A DNA stretch of 64,000 bases from an uncultured Ruminobacter sp. Its GTDB lineage: Bacteria > Pseudomonadota > Gammaproteobacteria > Enterobacterales > Succinivibrionaceae. The notes beneath the pieces are model-generated. The model saw only the letters and a list, made by a program, of their open reading frames with translations, was not told the DNA's origin and did no database searches. Both the position numbers and the translations under genes were made by a program. This document shows, one piece after another, positions 27,344 to 35,131 of the stretch. The number at the start of each line of letters is the position of its first letter. Positions within the stretch are counted from its first letter, which is position 1. The stretch spans positions 1-64,000 of the forward strand of contig CACYPY010000003.1 of assembly GCA_902776415.1 (NCBI GenBank). Reading direction: 5' to 3'.

Positions 27344-28720
27344 ATGAATCAGGTTTGCGTTGCCAAATTCGGCGGCACCAGTGTTGCCAACTATGCAGCC
27401 ATGTGCAACTGTGTCAAAATTGTTACCTCCAATCTGGACACCAAACTGGTGGTATTAAGCGCCAGTGCCGGCATCACCAATCTTCTTGTTGAACTTGCCT
27501 CCGGAACTCTCGATGAGTCCAGCATAGAAGAAAGAATGGGAAAGATCTGCAATATCGAGTTTTCCATTCTCGATGATCTCGGCCGCCCTGCCGAAATTAC
27601 CTCGGAAATCGAAAAGCTCATTCACGAAATCCGCGATCTGGCCAAGCATGCCATTATCGAGCATGACGACGCGCTCACCGACCGTATCGTTTCCTACGGC
27701 GAAATCATGTCCACCAAGATCTTCACCGAGGTTCTCAAGTCCAAGGGCTACAACGCCAAATGGTTTGACGTGCGTTCCGTAATGCGCACCAATAACCAGT
27801 TCGGCAAGGCCACCCCGATCATCGAGGTGCTCAGTAATACCGCAAAAGAGCTCCTGACCCCGCTTCTTGATGATTACATTGTGGTAACTCAGGGCTTCAT
27901 CGGCTCAAACGCCATCGGACAGACCACCACCCTGGGCCGCGGCGGTTCCGACTATTCTGCAGCTCTGCTGGGCGAGGCCATCGGCAACTGCAAGGCCATT
28001 CAGATCTGGACCGACGTTCCCGGCATCTACACCACCGATCCCAGACTGGTCAAGGAAGCTCATGTAATTCCGGAAATCACCTTCTCCGAAGCTGCGGAAA
28101 TGGCAACCTTCGGCGCCAAGGTGCTGCACCCGGCCACCATCTTCCCGGCCGTGCGCCGCAACATCCCGGTATTTGTGGGATCCTCCAGGGATCCGGAATC
28201 CGGCGGCACCTGGGTAAGATCCCAGACCAACACCAAGCCGACATTCAGAGCCGTGGCTCTCAGAAGAGATCAGATCCTCCTGACCCTGAAGAGCCCGAAC
28301 ATGATTGGCGCCTGCGGCTTTCTGGCAAATATCTTCAGTATCTTCGCCAAGTACGGCATTTCCGTTGACCTCATAACCACTTCGGAAGTCAGTGTGGCCA
28401 TTACCCTCGACCACACCGGATCTCAGTCCAGCGGTCAGTCCGTTCTCAGCGACAGGCTTCTTGCCGAACTCAAGAGCATCTGCAGTGTTCGGGTTACCGA
28501 AGGCCTTGCCCTCATTGCTCTTATCGGAAACGGCATGAGCCAGGTTTCCGGAACCGGAGCTGCCGTATTCTCCTCCATCATGAATGTAAACATCAGGATG
28601 ATCTGCTACGGCGCCAGCTCACACAACCTCTGCTTCCTGGTTGACCAGTCACAGGCAGAGCAGGCTATCGCCGAGCTGCATCACCACCTGCTGGAAGGCA
28701 CTCCTCAGAACATCAGATAA
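27344..28720 (+). CDS. lysC: Lysine-sensitive aspartokinase III
   Basis: A 458-residue monofunctional aspartate kinase (E. coli LysC 449) making aspartyl phosphate for lysine, threonine and methionine. The kinase domain opens with KFGGTSVANY and contains TTTLGRGGSDYSAALLGEA; two ACT domains follow from about residue 310 (ISVDLITTSEVSVAITLD). AGGAG lies six bases before the ATG. The lysine riboswitch upstream supports the lysine-responsive type. Confidence 0.96.
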   Translation: MNQVCVAKFGGTSVANYAAMCNCVKIVTSNLDTKLVVLSASAGITNLLVELASGTLDESSIEERMGKICNIEFSILDDLGRPAEITSEIEKLIHEIRDLAKHAIIEHDDALTDRIVSYGEIMSTKIFTEVLKSKGYNAKWFDVRSVMRTNNQFGKATPIIEVLSNTAKELLTPLLDDYIVVTQGFIGSNAIGQTTTLGRGGSDYSAALLGEAIGNCKAIQIWTDVPGIYTTDPRLVKEAHVIPEITFSEAAEMATFGAKVLHPATIFPAVRRNIPVFVGSSRDPESGGTWVRSQTNTKPTFRAVALRRDQILLTLKSPNMIGACGFLANIFSIFAKYGISVDLITTSEVSVAITLDHTGSQSSGQSVLSDRLLAELKSICSVRVTEGLALIALIGNGMSQVSGTGAAVFSSIMNVNIRMICYGASSHNLCFLVDQSQAEQAIAELHHHLLEGTPQNIR

Positions 28721-28751
28721 GCTGATGGCAGCATTTTGAAGATATAAATGA

Positions 28752-28782
28752 ACGGGAGGTTATCTCCCGTTTTTTTTTTTTC
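28752..28782 (+). terminator. Terminator after lysC
   Basis: ACGGGAG (28752-28758), loop GTTAT, CTCCCGT (28764-28770), followed by about 12 T. Confidence 0.9.
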
Positions 28783-28972
28783 GGACAAAAACCGGGGAAG
28801 CTATGCAAGTCCTCACGCCGGGAAGCTCCGCCCTGACCACCACCATGGGCTTCATCCATTCGCCCGTCATCTGTTTCCGGCTTCCCGGCCCGGAAACAAA
28901 AAGGCGAGGTATCACCCCGCCCCGATTTATATTTCAGCCGGCAGTCGTACTGCCGAATTTAAAAACAGTACC

Positions 28973-29752
28973 TCAGTTGTCGGACTGGAATTTTGCAAAC
29001 AGCTTCAGGAATTCCAGGTACATCCATACAAGGGTCATCAGAAGTCCCATGGCATAGGCCATTTCATATTCCTTGCCCACCCGGCCGTGGCTGTTGGCGA
29101 TGCTGTCAAAATCCCAAATAAGGAAAAGGGAAGCCACTATGCAGATCAGAGTCTGTACGCCGTAGCTGAGCAGGGAATGATTCTCAACCTGAATGGTCTC
29201 AATGCCGCTGCCCCCGAAGAGATGCATCACAATATTGATGATGTATGTCAGGACAATGGCAATGCCGGCCATCATCAGGAACTTCTTCAGAAAAGGAGTG
29301 GCCGAAATGAGTCCGGTGGAGAAGGCAATAAACATGGCCAGAGCAGTCACCACCGTGGCACTTAGAGCCGAAAACCCGACGCCGGGATATCTGGTCTCAA
29401 ATACTGCGGTAACGCCGCCCAGGAAAATGCCTTCGGCAATACTGTATATCGGAGCCACCACCCTGGCAGATTTCGGGAAAAAGGTTCCCACCAGTCCCAG
29501 CACGGCACCGACAATAAGAGCTATGGTGGTAACTCCGTACAGTCCGCCGCCGGAGCCGCCGTTTATCACATCGGCAACCATGTTTTCGGCTTTAAAATAC
29601 ATCACAAAGCCGGTTATAAGACACAGCGAAATAAGCATTACGGCTTTTTTGGCGGTTCCCTCAAGAGTCATCAGCTGGCCGGAGGTTCCAGCCAGAATTT
29701 CGGAATTCTTCCCCAGAGATGAAGTCACCGGATTCGAATAGTTGTAACTCAT
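28973..29752 (-). CDS. Bax inhibitor-1/YccA-family membrane protein
   Basis: A 259-residue inner-membrane protein with about seven hydrophobic segments after a polar N-terminus (MSYNYSNPVTSSLG). It belongs to the BI-1 family (long YetJ-like form): IYSIAEGIFLGGVTAVFE and the last-helix region LIWDFDSIANSHGRVGKEYEM, with paired Asp/Glu residues of the sort that gate Ca/H leak in BsYetJ. ATG 29752 follows AAGGGAT; the upstream in-frame codon at 29776 has no support. A perfect inverted repeat (CGGCAGT-CGT-ACTGCCG, about 28939-28955) lies beyond the stop but lacks a T-run. Confidence 0.85.
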   Translation of the reverse strand: MSYNYSNPVTSSLGKNSEILAGTSGQLMTLEGTAKKAVMLISLCLITGFVMYFKAENMVADVINGGSGGGLYGVTTIALIVGAVLGLVGTFFPKSARVVAPIYSIAEGIFLGGVTAVFETRYPGVGFSALSATVVTALAMFIAFSTGLISATPFLKKFLMMAGIAIVLTYIINIVMHLFGGSGIETIQVENHSLLSYGVQTLICIVASLFLIWDFDSIANSHGRVGKEYEMAYAMGLLMTLVWMYLEFLKLFAKFQSDN

Positions 29753-29963
29753 GTTTTTATCCCTTAAATTAATCAAGGCTGACCGGAATCAGCTTAAAAA
29801 AAACACCGTATGCAATATACCACATTTGAAAAGTATTTAACGGATTCCCCGTTGCCATTATGTGATTTTATGTTACAGCCCCTCCGGAATTGCCGGGTCC
29901 GAAGAACCAAAAATCTGTCCGGAAGGAGAACCCTCCCGCGTCCTCCTTCTTCCGGATCAGAAA

Positions 29964-30728
29964 CTACCTGTTTGCCATTTCACTGAAGATTTTTCTGACC
30001 TTCTCCAGATCCTCGGCGGTATCCACTCCCACCATGGGATCCTTTTCGGCATAGGTTACGGCAATCCGGTAGCCGTGATAGAGCACCCGAAGCTGCTCCA
30101 GGGATTCCATGGCCTCGATTTCGCAGGGCGGGAGGGTCAGATACTTTCTGATAAAGCCCACTCTGTAGGCATAAATGCCAATATGACGGGCATGGCCTCT
30201 GAGAGCCTGCCGGTTCCCTTCCCGGAAGTTGTTTCTCTCATAGGGGATCGGCGCCCTGCTGAAATAAAGCGCATCGCCCTGATGGTTGATGATCACCTTC
30301 ACGCAATTGGGATCAAACACGTCCTCGCCGGTAACCCGGGCGCACAGCGTGGCCATGGGAGCCTGGGAGCATTCCAGAAGGTCCGCCACCTGGGCAATGT
30401 TTTCCGGGGGAATCAGAGGCTCATCTCCCTGAACATTGACCACGATCTCCTGATCCGAGAGCTTCATGACATTCACCACCTCGGCAATTCTCTCGGTGCC
30501 GGAATTATGATCCGGAGAAGTCATGCATACCTCGGCCTTAACCCCCGAAGCCAGAACGGCATCCCTGATACGGGCATCATCAGTTGCCACAATGACCCTG
30601 TCAGCACCGCCCTTAACCGCCTGCTCCGCCACCCGCACTACCATGGGTTTTCCCATAATGTCCAAAAGCGGCTTCCCCGGAAGCCGTGACGAGGAATAGC
30701 GTGATGGAATAATAACCGTGTAATGCAT
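29964..30728 (-). CDS. kdsB: 3-deoxy-manno-octulosonate cytidylyltransferase
   Basis: A 254-residue enzyme activating KDO to CMP-KDO for lipid A-core assembly. The N-terminal IIPSRYSSSRLPGKPL nucleotide loop and the VNVQGDEPLI motif are intact. The start codon overlaps the stop of lpxK (TAATG at 30726-30730), so the two are translationally coupled; lpxK-kdsB is a familiar pairing. Confidence 0.96.
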   Translation of the reverse strand: MHYTVIIPSRYSSSRLPGKPLLDIMGKPMVVRVAEQAVKGGADRVIVATDDARIRDAVLASGVKAEVCMTSPDHNSGTERIAEVVNVMKLSDQEIVVNVQGDEPLIPPENIAQVADLLECSQAPMATLCARVTGEDVFDPNCVKVIINHQGDALYFSRAPIPYERNNFREGNRQALRGHARHIGIYAYRVGFIRKYLTLPPCEIEAMESLEQLRVLYHGYRIAVTYAEKDPMVGVDTAEDLEKVRKIFSEMANR

Positions 30729-31711
30729 TATCTGATACCTCTTTCTTTCTGAATTCTGCCAATATCCGTCGCAAGTCTGTCATAGAATTCCGCCGGAAGC
30801 TCCGCCCGGACGCCCAGACTGTAAAACCCCTCGATATGACCTCTGCCGTACTTGACCATGTCCTTCTCGGTCATAATCACGGGAAGACCGCCGGCAATCT
30901 CCCGGGCCTCTTTTTCGGGAACAAAGCCGTGGTCAGGAACGGAAATGCTCCTTATAACCCGGAATCCCGCCTCCCGAAGAGTTCTGTTAAAGCGTTCCGG
31001 ATCCCCGATACCCGCCAGGGCACAGACTTCCGTGCCCTCAGGAAGATCCGCCGCCGTACCGTCAAGACGGCACACCCGGCCGGGCACCAGTCTCACCGGA
31101 TACTCCCCGTCCTGTTCCCCGCCGTTGTTTAGCACATAGTCTGCCTCCCGGATCCGGGACACGGGTTCTCTGAGCGGCCCCATGGGAAGGAGATGCCCGT
31201 TTCCGAAGCGTCTCCTGCCGTCCACCACCACAATTTCAATATCTCTCCCGAGGGCGTAGTGCTGAAGCCCGTCATCGGTAATAATCACATCCGTATCGTT
31301 TTCCAGATACCTGACAGCCCGGGCACGATCCGGATCAATGACCATCCGGACTCCGGTTTTAAGCAGGATAAGAAGAGGCTCGTCCCCGGCCAGATCTGCC
31401 GGAGAATCCGTAGTTACCTCATAGGGATATGCGGGAGGGTGTGCCCGGTAACCCCGGCTTACCACCCCGGGCCGGAAGCCCCGGGCCAAGAGTTCCTCCG
31501 CCAGGGCAATCACCACCGGGGTTTTGCCGTTTCCGCCCACCATGATGTTTCCCACCACCACCACCGGAACCCGACTCCGAAACACTGACAGCACATTCCG
31601 GGCATACAGCCGGCGTCTCAGCCCGGACAAAAGACCGAATATCAGGGAAAAGGGCCAGAGGAGCCACATAAGAGGGCTTCCCTGAAACCAGATTTTTTCA
31701 TGAAAACTCAT
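30728..31711 (-). CDS. lpxK: Tetraacyldisaccharide 4'-kinase
   Basis: A 327-residue kinase (E. coli 328) phosphorylating the lipid A disaccharide precursor at 4'. It has an N-terminal membrane-associated segment, the P-loop VGNIMVGGNGKTPVV near residue 50, and the DDGLQHYALGRDIEIVVVD block. ATG 31711 follows AGGGGAG. Divergent from fnr (92-base gap). Confidence 0.95.
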   Translation of the reverse strand: MSFHEKIWFQGSPLMWLLWPFSLIFGLLSGLRRRLYARNVLSVFRSRVPVVVVGNIMVGGNGKTPVVIALAEELLARGFRPGVVSRGYRAHPPAYPYEVTTDSPADLAGDEPLLILLKTGVRMVIDPDRARAVRYLENDTDVIITDDGLQHYALGRDIEIVVVDGRRRFGNGHLLPMGPLREPVSRIREADYVLNNGGEQDGEYPVRLVPGRVCRLDGTAADLPEGTEVCALAGIGDPERFNRTLREAGFRVIRSISVPDHGFVPEKEAREIAGGLPVIMTEKDMVKYGRGHIEGFYSLGVRAELPAEFYDRLATDIGRIQKERGIR

Positions 31712-31803
31712 AAAAGCTCCCCTGAAGAAAGCCCAATCAACAACGGCATGGAAAATCCCCTGAAAAATGCTAAAATCTCCGGGATCCCGAAACAGAGGTT
31801 GCC

Positions 31804-32562
31804 ATGTCAGTTAAAAATCTCCCGGACCAGAAATGCCAGTCCTGCGATAAATGCCCCTACTGCGAAATCTGCCTTCCCGGAAAAAGCCCGACATCCTCGG
31901 ATCTCTCGGCTCTCAACAACATTATAGATAAAAGGCGGGGACTTAACAAAGGGGAGATTCTCTATAAAGCTGGAGATCCCCTGCAGAGACTTTACGCCAT
32001 AAAAAGCGGCAGCCTTAAAATATATTCCCTGAGCCAGGCCGGAGACGAGCAGATCACCGGATTTTCCATATCCGGAGAAATTGTGGGGTTTGATGCCATT
32101 TTCGAAAAAAAACACAAATCCTTCGCTCAGGCTCTGGAAAACACCGCCATCTGCGAAATCGACTATGCTCAGCTCTCCCGGGCCCTGTACCGTCATCAGG
32201 AAATGAACATGCGCTTCATGAGACTCATGAGTCAGGAAATCTCCGTCAAGAAGGAGCTTCTCATGATGATCTCCCGGGAAACCGCACCGCAGCGCCTGGC
32301 CTCCTTTCTGTTGCATCTTTCCGAGGCACAGGAGAGACGCAACCTCTCGCCGGATCAGATAAAGCTGACCATGACCCGCTACGAAATCGGAAACTGCATT
32401 TCCCTTTCCGTGGAAACCATCAGCAGACTGTTTTCCAGACTGCATGACGCCGGCATCATTACCGTCAGGGGCCGCTATATCACCATTCTGGATCAGACAA
32501 TGCTCCGGGATGTTAAAAACGGAAATCTGTGCCAGGCCGCAAAATCTGAAAATACCCCGTGA
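31804..32562 (+). CDS. fnr: FNR oxygen-responsive transcription regulator
   Basis: A 252-residue CRP/FNR regulator. The cluster ligands fit FNR spacing: Cys14, Cys17 and Cys23 (CxxCx5C) plus Cys117, equivalent to Cys20/23/29/122 of E. coli FNR. Two more cysteines, Cys11 and Cys20, lie in the same segment. The recognition helix SVETISRLFSRL keeps the Glu-Ser-Arg set that reads TTGAT half-sites. GAGG precedes the ATG. UspE follows on the same strand, as in E. coli. It should switch on anaerobic genes when a 4Fe-4S cluster is bound. Confidence 0.95.
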   Translation: MSVKNLPDQKCQSCDKCPYCEICLPGKSPTSSDLSALNNIIDKRRGLNKGEILYKAGDPLQRLYAIKSGSLKIYSLSQAGDEQITGFSISGEIVGFDAIFEKKHKSFAQALENTAICEIDYAQLSRALYRHQEMNMRFMRLMSQEISVKKELLMMISRETAPQRLASFLLHLSEAQERRNLSPDQIKLTMTRYEIGNCISLSVETISRLFSRLHDAGIITVRGRYITILDQTMLRDVKNGNLCQAAKSENTP

Positions 32563-32661
32563 TCGCCCCGGTTTTCCTGCCGTTAATTGAAGTACTGCAA
32601 GGAAAACTTTCCGATAATTTCCTACAATCGGAGTATACGTCTTAAATTGTGGAGGTATCCC

Positions 32662-33582
32662 ATGCGCAAATTTAAGAATATCCTGGCGGTCATTGAACCC
32701 GAACGCAGCGATCAGCCTTCCCTGGACCGGGCTCTGGAAATCGCCCGCTTCTCCCCGGAAACCCGGATCACCGCATTTCTTGCCATCTACGACTTTTCCT
32801 ACGATATCACCACCCTGCTGAATATCGATGAACAGACCGAAATGCGCCGCAGCATTTTGGAAAACAGCGAAAACTGGCTTAAAAACGAGCTTAAATCAAA
32901 ACACGGCGAGGAAGCCTCCATCACCGGCAAGGTGGTGTGGCACCGCAGTCTGCCCGGAGCCATTGCCGCCGAAATCAAATCCGGAAATTACGATCTCGTG
33001 ATTAAAAGCGCCGACAGTCACGGCATTCTGGACGGAGTGATCTTCACTCCCGCGGACTGGCAGTTGCTCCGGACTTCCGACATTCCGGTGCTGATCGCCA
33101 AAGATCATCCCTGGCCGGAGGGAGCCAGCATTCTGGTGGCACTTAACCTTTCCGACACTGCGGATCGTGATATCAGACTGATGAACATCAGGCTGCTCCG
33201 GAACGCCCAGGAGCTGGCCCGGCTTATCGGCGGACGCATCCATCTGCTTAACGCCGCCCCGCCCCTGATGCCGGTTTCCATTGTGGAAATCCCGGGCTTC
33301 ACTCCGGACATCTATTCGGAAGCGGTAATGAAACACAACCGGGAACAGATTACGGCCTTCGGAGCCAGACACCGGATCCCCCCGGAGGACTGTCATGTGA
33401 TTGAGGGACAGCCGGATGACGTGATCCCGAAAATCGCGGCGGATCTCAGTGCCTGCGCCGTGCTCATCGGGCACACCGGACGCACCGGCATCGCCGCGGC
33501 ACTGGTGGGCAATATCTGTGAGGAAATAGTGGATGCGGTTAACTGCGACCTTCTGGTGCTGAAAAAGAGCGAAAAGCTCTGA
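32662..33582 (+). CDS. uspE: Universal stress protein E
   Basis: A 306-residue tandem Usp protein (E. coli UspE 316). Each half begins with a strand such as RKFKNILAVIEPE (first) and GASILVALNLSD (second); the second half contains a nucleotide-binding-like IGHTGRTGIAAALVGNICEEI. ATG 32662 is preceded by GGAGG; the longer frame from 32587 lacks this. Adjacent to fnr, the conserved arrangement, which suggests anaerobic or stress-linked expression. Confidence 0.93.
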   Translation: MRKFKNILAVIEPERSDQPSLDRALEIARFSPETRITAFLAIYDFSYDITTLLNIDEQTEMRRSILENSENWLKNELKSKHGEEASITGKVVWHRSLPGAIAAEIKSGNYDLVIKSADSHGILDGVIFTPADWQLLRTSDIPVLIAKDHPWPEGASILVALNLSDTADRDIRLMNIRLLRNAQELARLIGGRIHLLNAAPPLMPVSIVEIPGFTPDIYSEAVMKHNREQITAFGARHRIPPEDCHVIEGQPDDVIPKIAADLSACAVLIGHTGRTGIAAALVGNICEEIVDAVNCDLLVLKKSEKL

Positions 33583-33648
33583 AAATCCTGTTCCGGTTTT
33601 CCGGAATTCCTGCCCGCCCCGGAATCCGGAGCGGTTCTGTTTCCGGAG

Positions 33649-34506
33649 TTATTCGCCGGCCGCGTCCTCCCGGGAATTCTCCGGAAGCGACATCTCCGCT
33701 TCCTCCCGGGCCCCCGGGATGATTTCATCGCTGTCGAAATCGTAAAGCCGGCGATCCAGCATATGACTGAGACTGATCCGTCCCATGGCCCTGACCATAT
33801 TCATGCTTCTTCCCGGATACTTCCGATCCCAGGAGGCAATCATCTCCCGGATCTCCCCCCGCATTCTGTTCTCTCCGAACTCGCAGAGATTTTTGGGAAA
33901 CAGGGGATAACCCCGGCCCTCCGCCAGCCGGATAATATCACGCTCCCGGCAGTACACCAGAGGTCTTATCACTATATGCCGGCCATCGTCGGTATGAAGC
34001 TTCGCCGGCATGCTCTTGATGGAGCCGGAATAAAAGAGATTCAGAAAAAAGGTGCCGAGAGCATCATCAGCATGATGTCCCAGGGCGATTTTGGTGGCCC
34101 CGATTTCCCCCGCCACGCGATAGAGAATGCCCCGTCTCAGCCGGGAGCACAGGGAACAGATATTGTGACCGTCGGGGATCTTTTCCCGCACAATGCCGTA
34201 GACATCCTCGTCAATAATGCGATAAGGGAGCCCGGTGCCCCGGAGATATTTCTCCATCACCCCCTGGGGATAACCGGGAAGATGCGGATTAAGATGCACC
34301 GGAATGAGCTCGAAATCCACCGGAGCGCTCTTCCGAAGATTCGAGAGAATGTCCAGAAGCGCATAGCTGTCCTTGCCACCTGACATGCACACCATCACCC
34401 GATCACCGGCTTCAATCATATTGAAATCCCTGATGGCATCTCCCGTGAGATGCCGCAGTCTTTTAAGCGTCTTGTTGGTGTTGTAGAGATATTTCCTTTC
34501 ATCCAT
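33649..34506 (-). CDS. ttcA: tRNA 2-thiocytidine synthetase
   Basis: A 285-residue PP-loop enzyme thiolating C32 of tRNAs. The ATP loop SGGKDSYALLD and the cysteine pair CSLCSRLRRG that holds the Fe-S cluster are intact. The C-terminus is acidic. ATG 34506 follows GGAGGAAG; the upstream in-frame codon at 34527 is less likely. Convergent with uspE; the DUF5710-like gene lies 60 bases upstream on the same strand. Confidence 0.95.
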   Translation of the reverse strand: MDERKYLYNTNKTLKRLRHLTGDAIRDFNMIEAGDRVMVCMSGGKDSYALLDILSNLRKSAPVDFELIPVHLNPHLPGYPQGVMEKYLRGTGLPYRIIDEDVYGIVREKIPDGHNICSLCSRLRRGILYRVAGEIGATKIALGHHADDALGTFFLNLFYSGSIKSMPAKLHTDDGRHIVIRPLVYCRERDIIRLAEGRGYPLFPKNLCEFGENRMRGEIREMIASWDRKYPGRSMNMVRAMGRISLSHMLDRRLYDFDSDEIIPGAREEAEMSLPENSREDAAGE

Positions 34507-34566
34507 TAAAAACTTCCTCCGAATCACCTTCCCCGAATCATCCCCGATACTCTTTCCCGAAAACGT

Positions 34567-34989
34567 TCAGCGCGGATCCAGCCATCTCTGAAACGGTTCG
34601 AGGTCCGTACCATCCGGCACGTACCACTTTCTCCGGGCGGCATCCCAGCGGGCCCCATACCCCCTGGCGGCATCCTTTTCGGAATAGGGCACATTGAGAT
34701 ATACCCGACTCCGGTTGTCATCACGGGCCGGATTCCCGTATTCGGGAGCGGGAAAGGGTTTCCGCGCCGGTCTCCTCAAACTCCCGGTCCTTCCGGCGCC
34801 GGGAATGACCTCCGGAATTCCGGGAAAATCCGCATCCCCGAGGCACCCCGAACCGCATTCGGGATCGGCCGTTCCGAACGTACTCCCGAACATCCGGATC
34901 TCCGCCTCCGAAAACGGAATATATTCCTCGCAAAAATCGGAGCCGGCACTCCGGATGCCGTCGTCATAATCAGTGCAATCAGTTTTCAT
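34567..34989 (-). CDS. Protein with C-terminal DUF5710-like domain
   Basis: A 140-residue protein. The last about 50 residues (YLNVPYSEKDAARGYGARWD, then WYVPDGTDLEPFQRWL) match the DUF5710 pattern often fused to plasmid primases and relaxases, where it may bind nucleic acid. The first 90 residues are acidic with a low-complexity Pro/Arg middle and are not recognised. GGAGA precedes the ATG. No mobile element is visible around it; the role is unknown. Confidence 0.65.
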   Translation of the reverse strand: MKTDCTDYDDGIRSAGSDFCEEYIPFSEAEIRMFGSTFGTADPECGSGCLGDADFPGIPEVIPGAGRTGSLRRPARKPFPAPEYGNPARDDNRSRVYLNVPYSEKDAARGYGARWDAARRKWYVPDGTDLEPFQRWLDPR

Positions 34990-35061
34990 ATCTGCATTCT
35001 CCAGGCAATTTCCCCGAGTTCTTCGGCCCGGCCGGCTTTCCGTTTCCGTTCCGACAACAGG

Positions 35062-35096
35062 GAAACAACAAAGGAGAGACAGAACCCCGTCTCCCC
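35062..35096 (-). terminator. Terminator of pheST
   Basis: On the minus strand GGGGAGAC and GTCTCTCC form a stem around an 8-base loop, followed by TTTGTTGTTT. It lies just beyond the pheT stop. Confidence 0.6.
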
Positions 35097-35131
35097 TTTA
35101 TCAGACTGTCTCCGTTAATTTTCCGGAAAGA

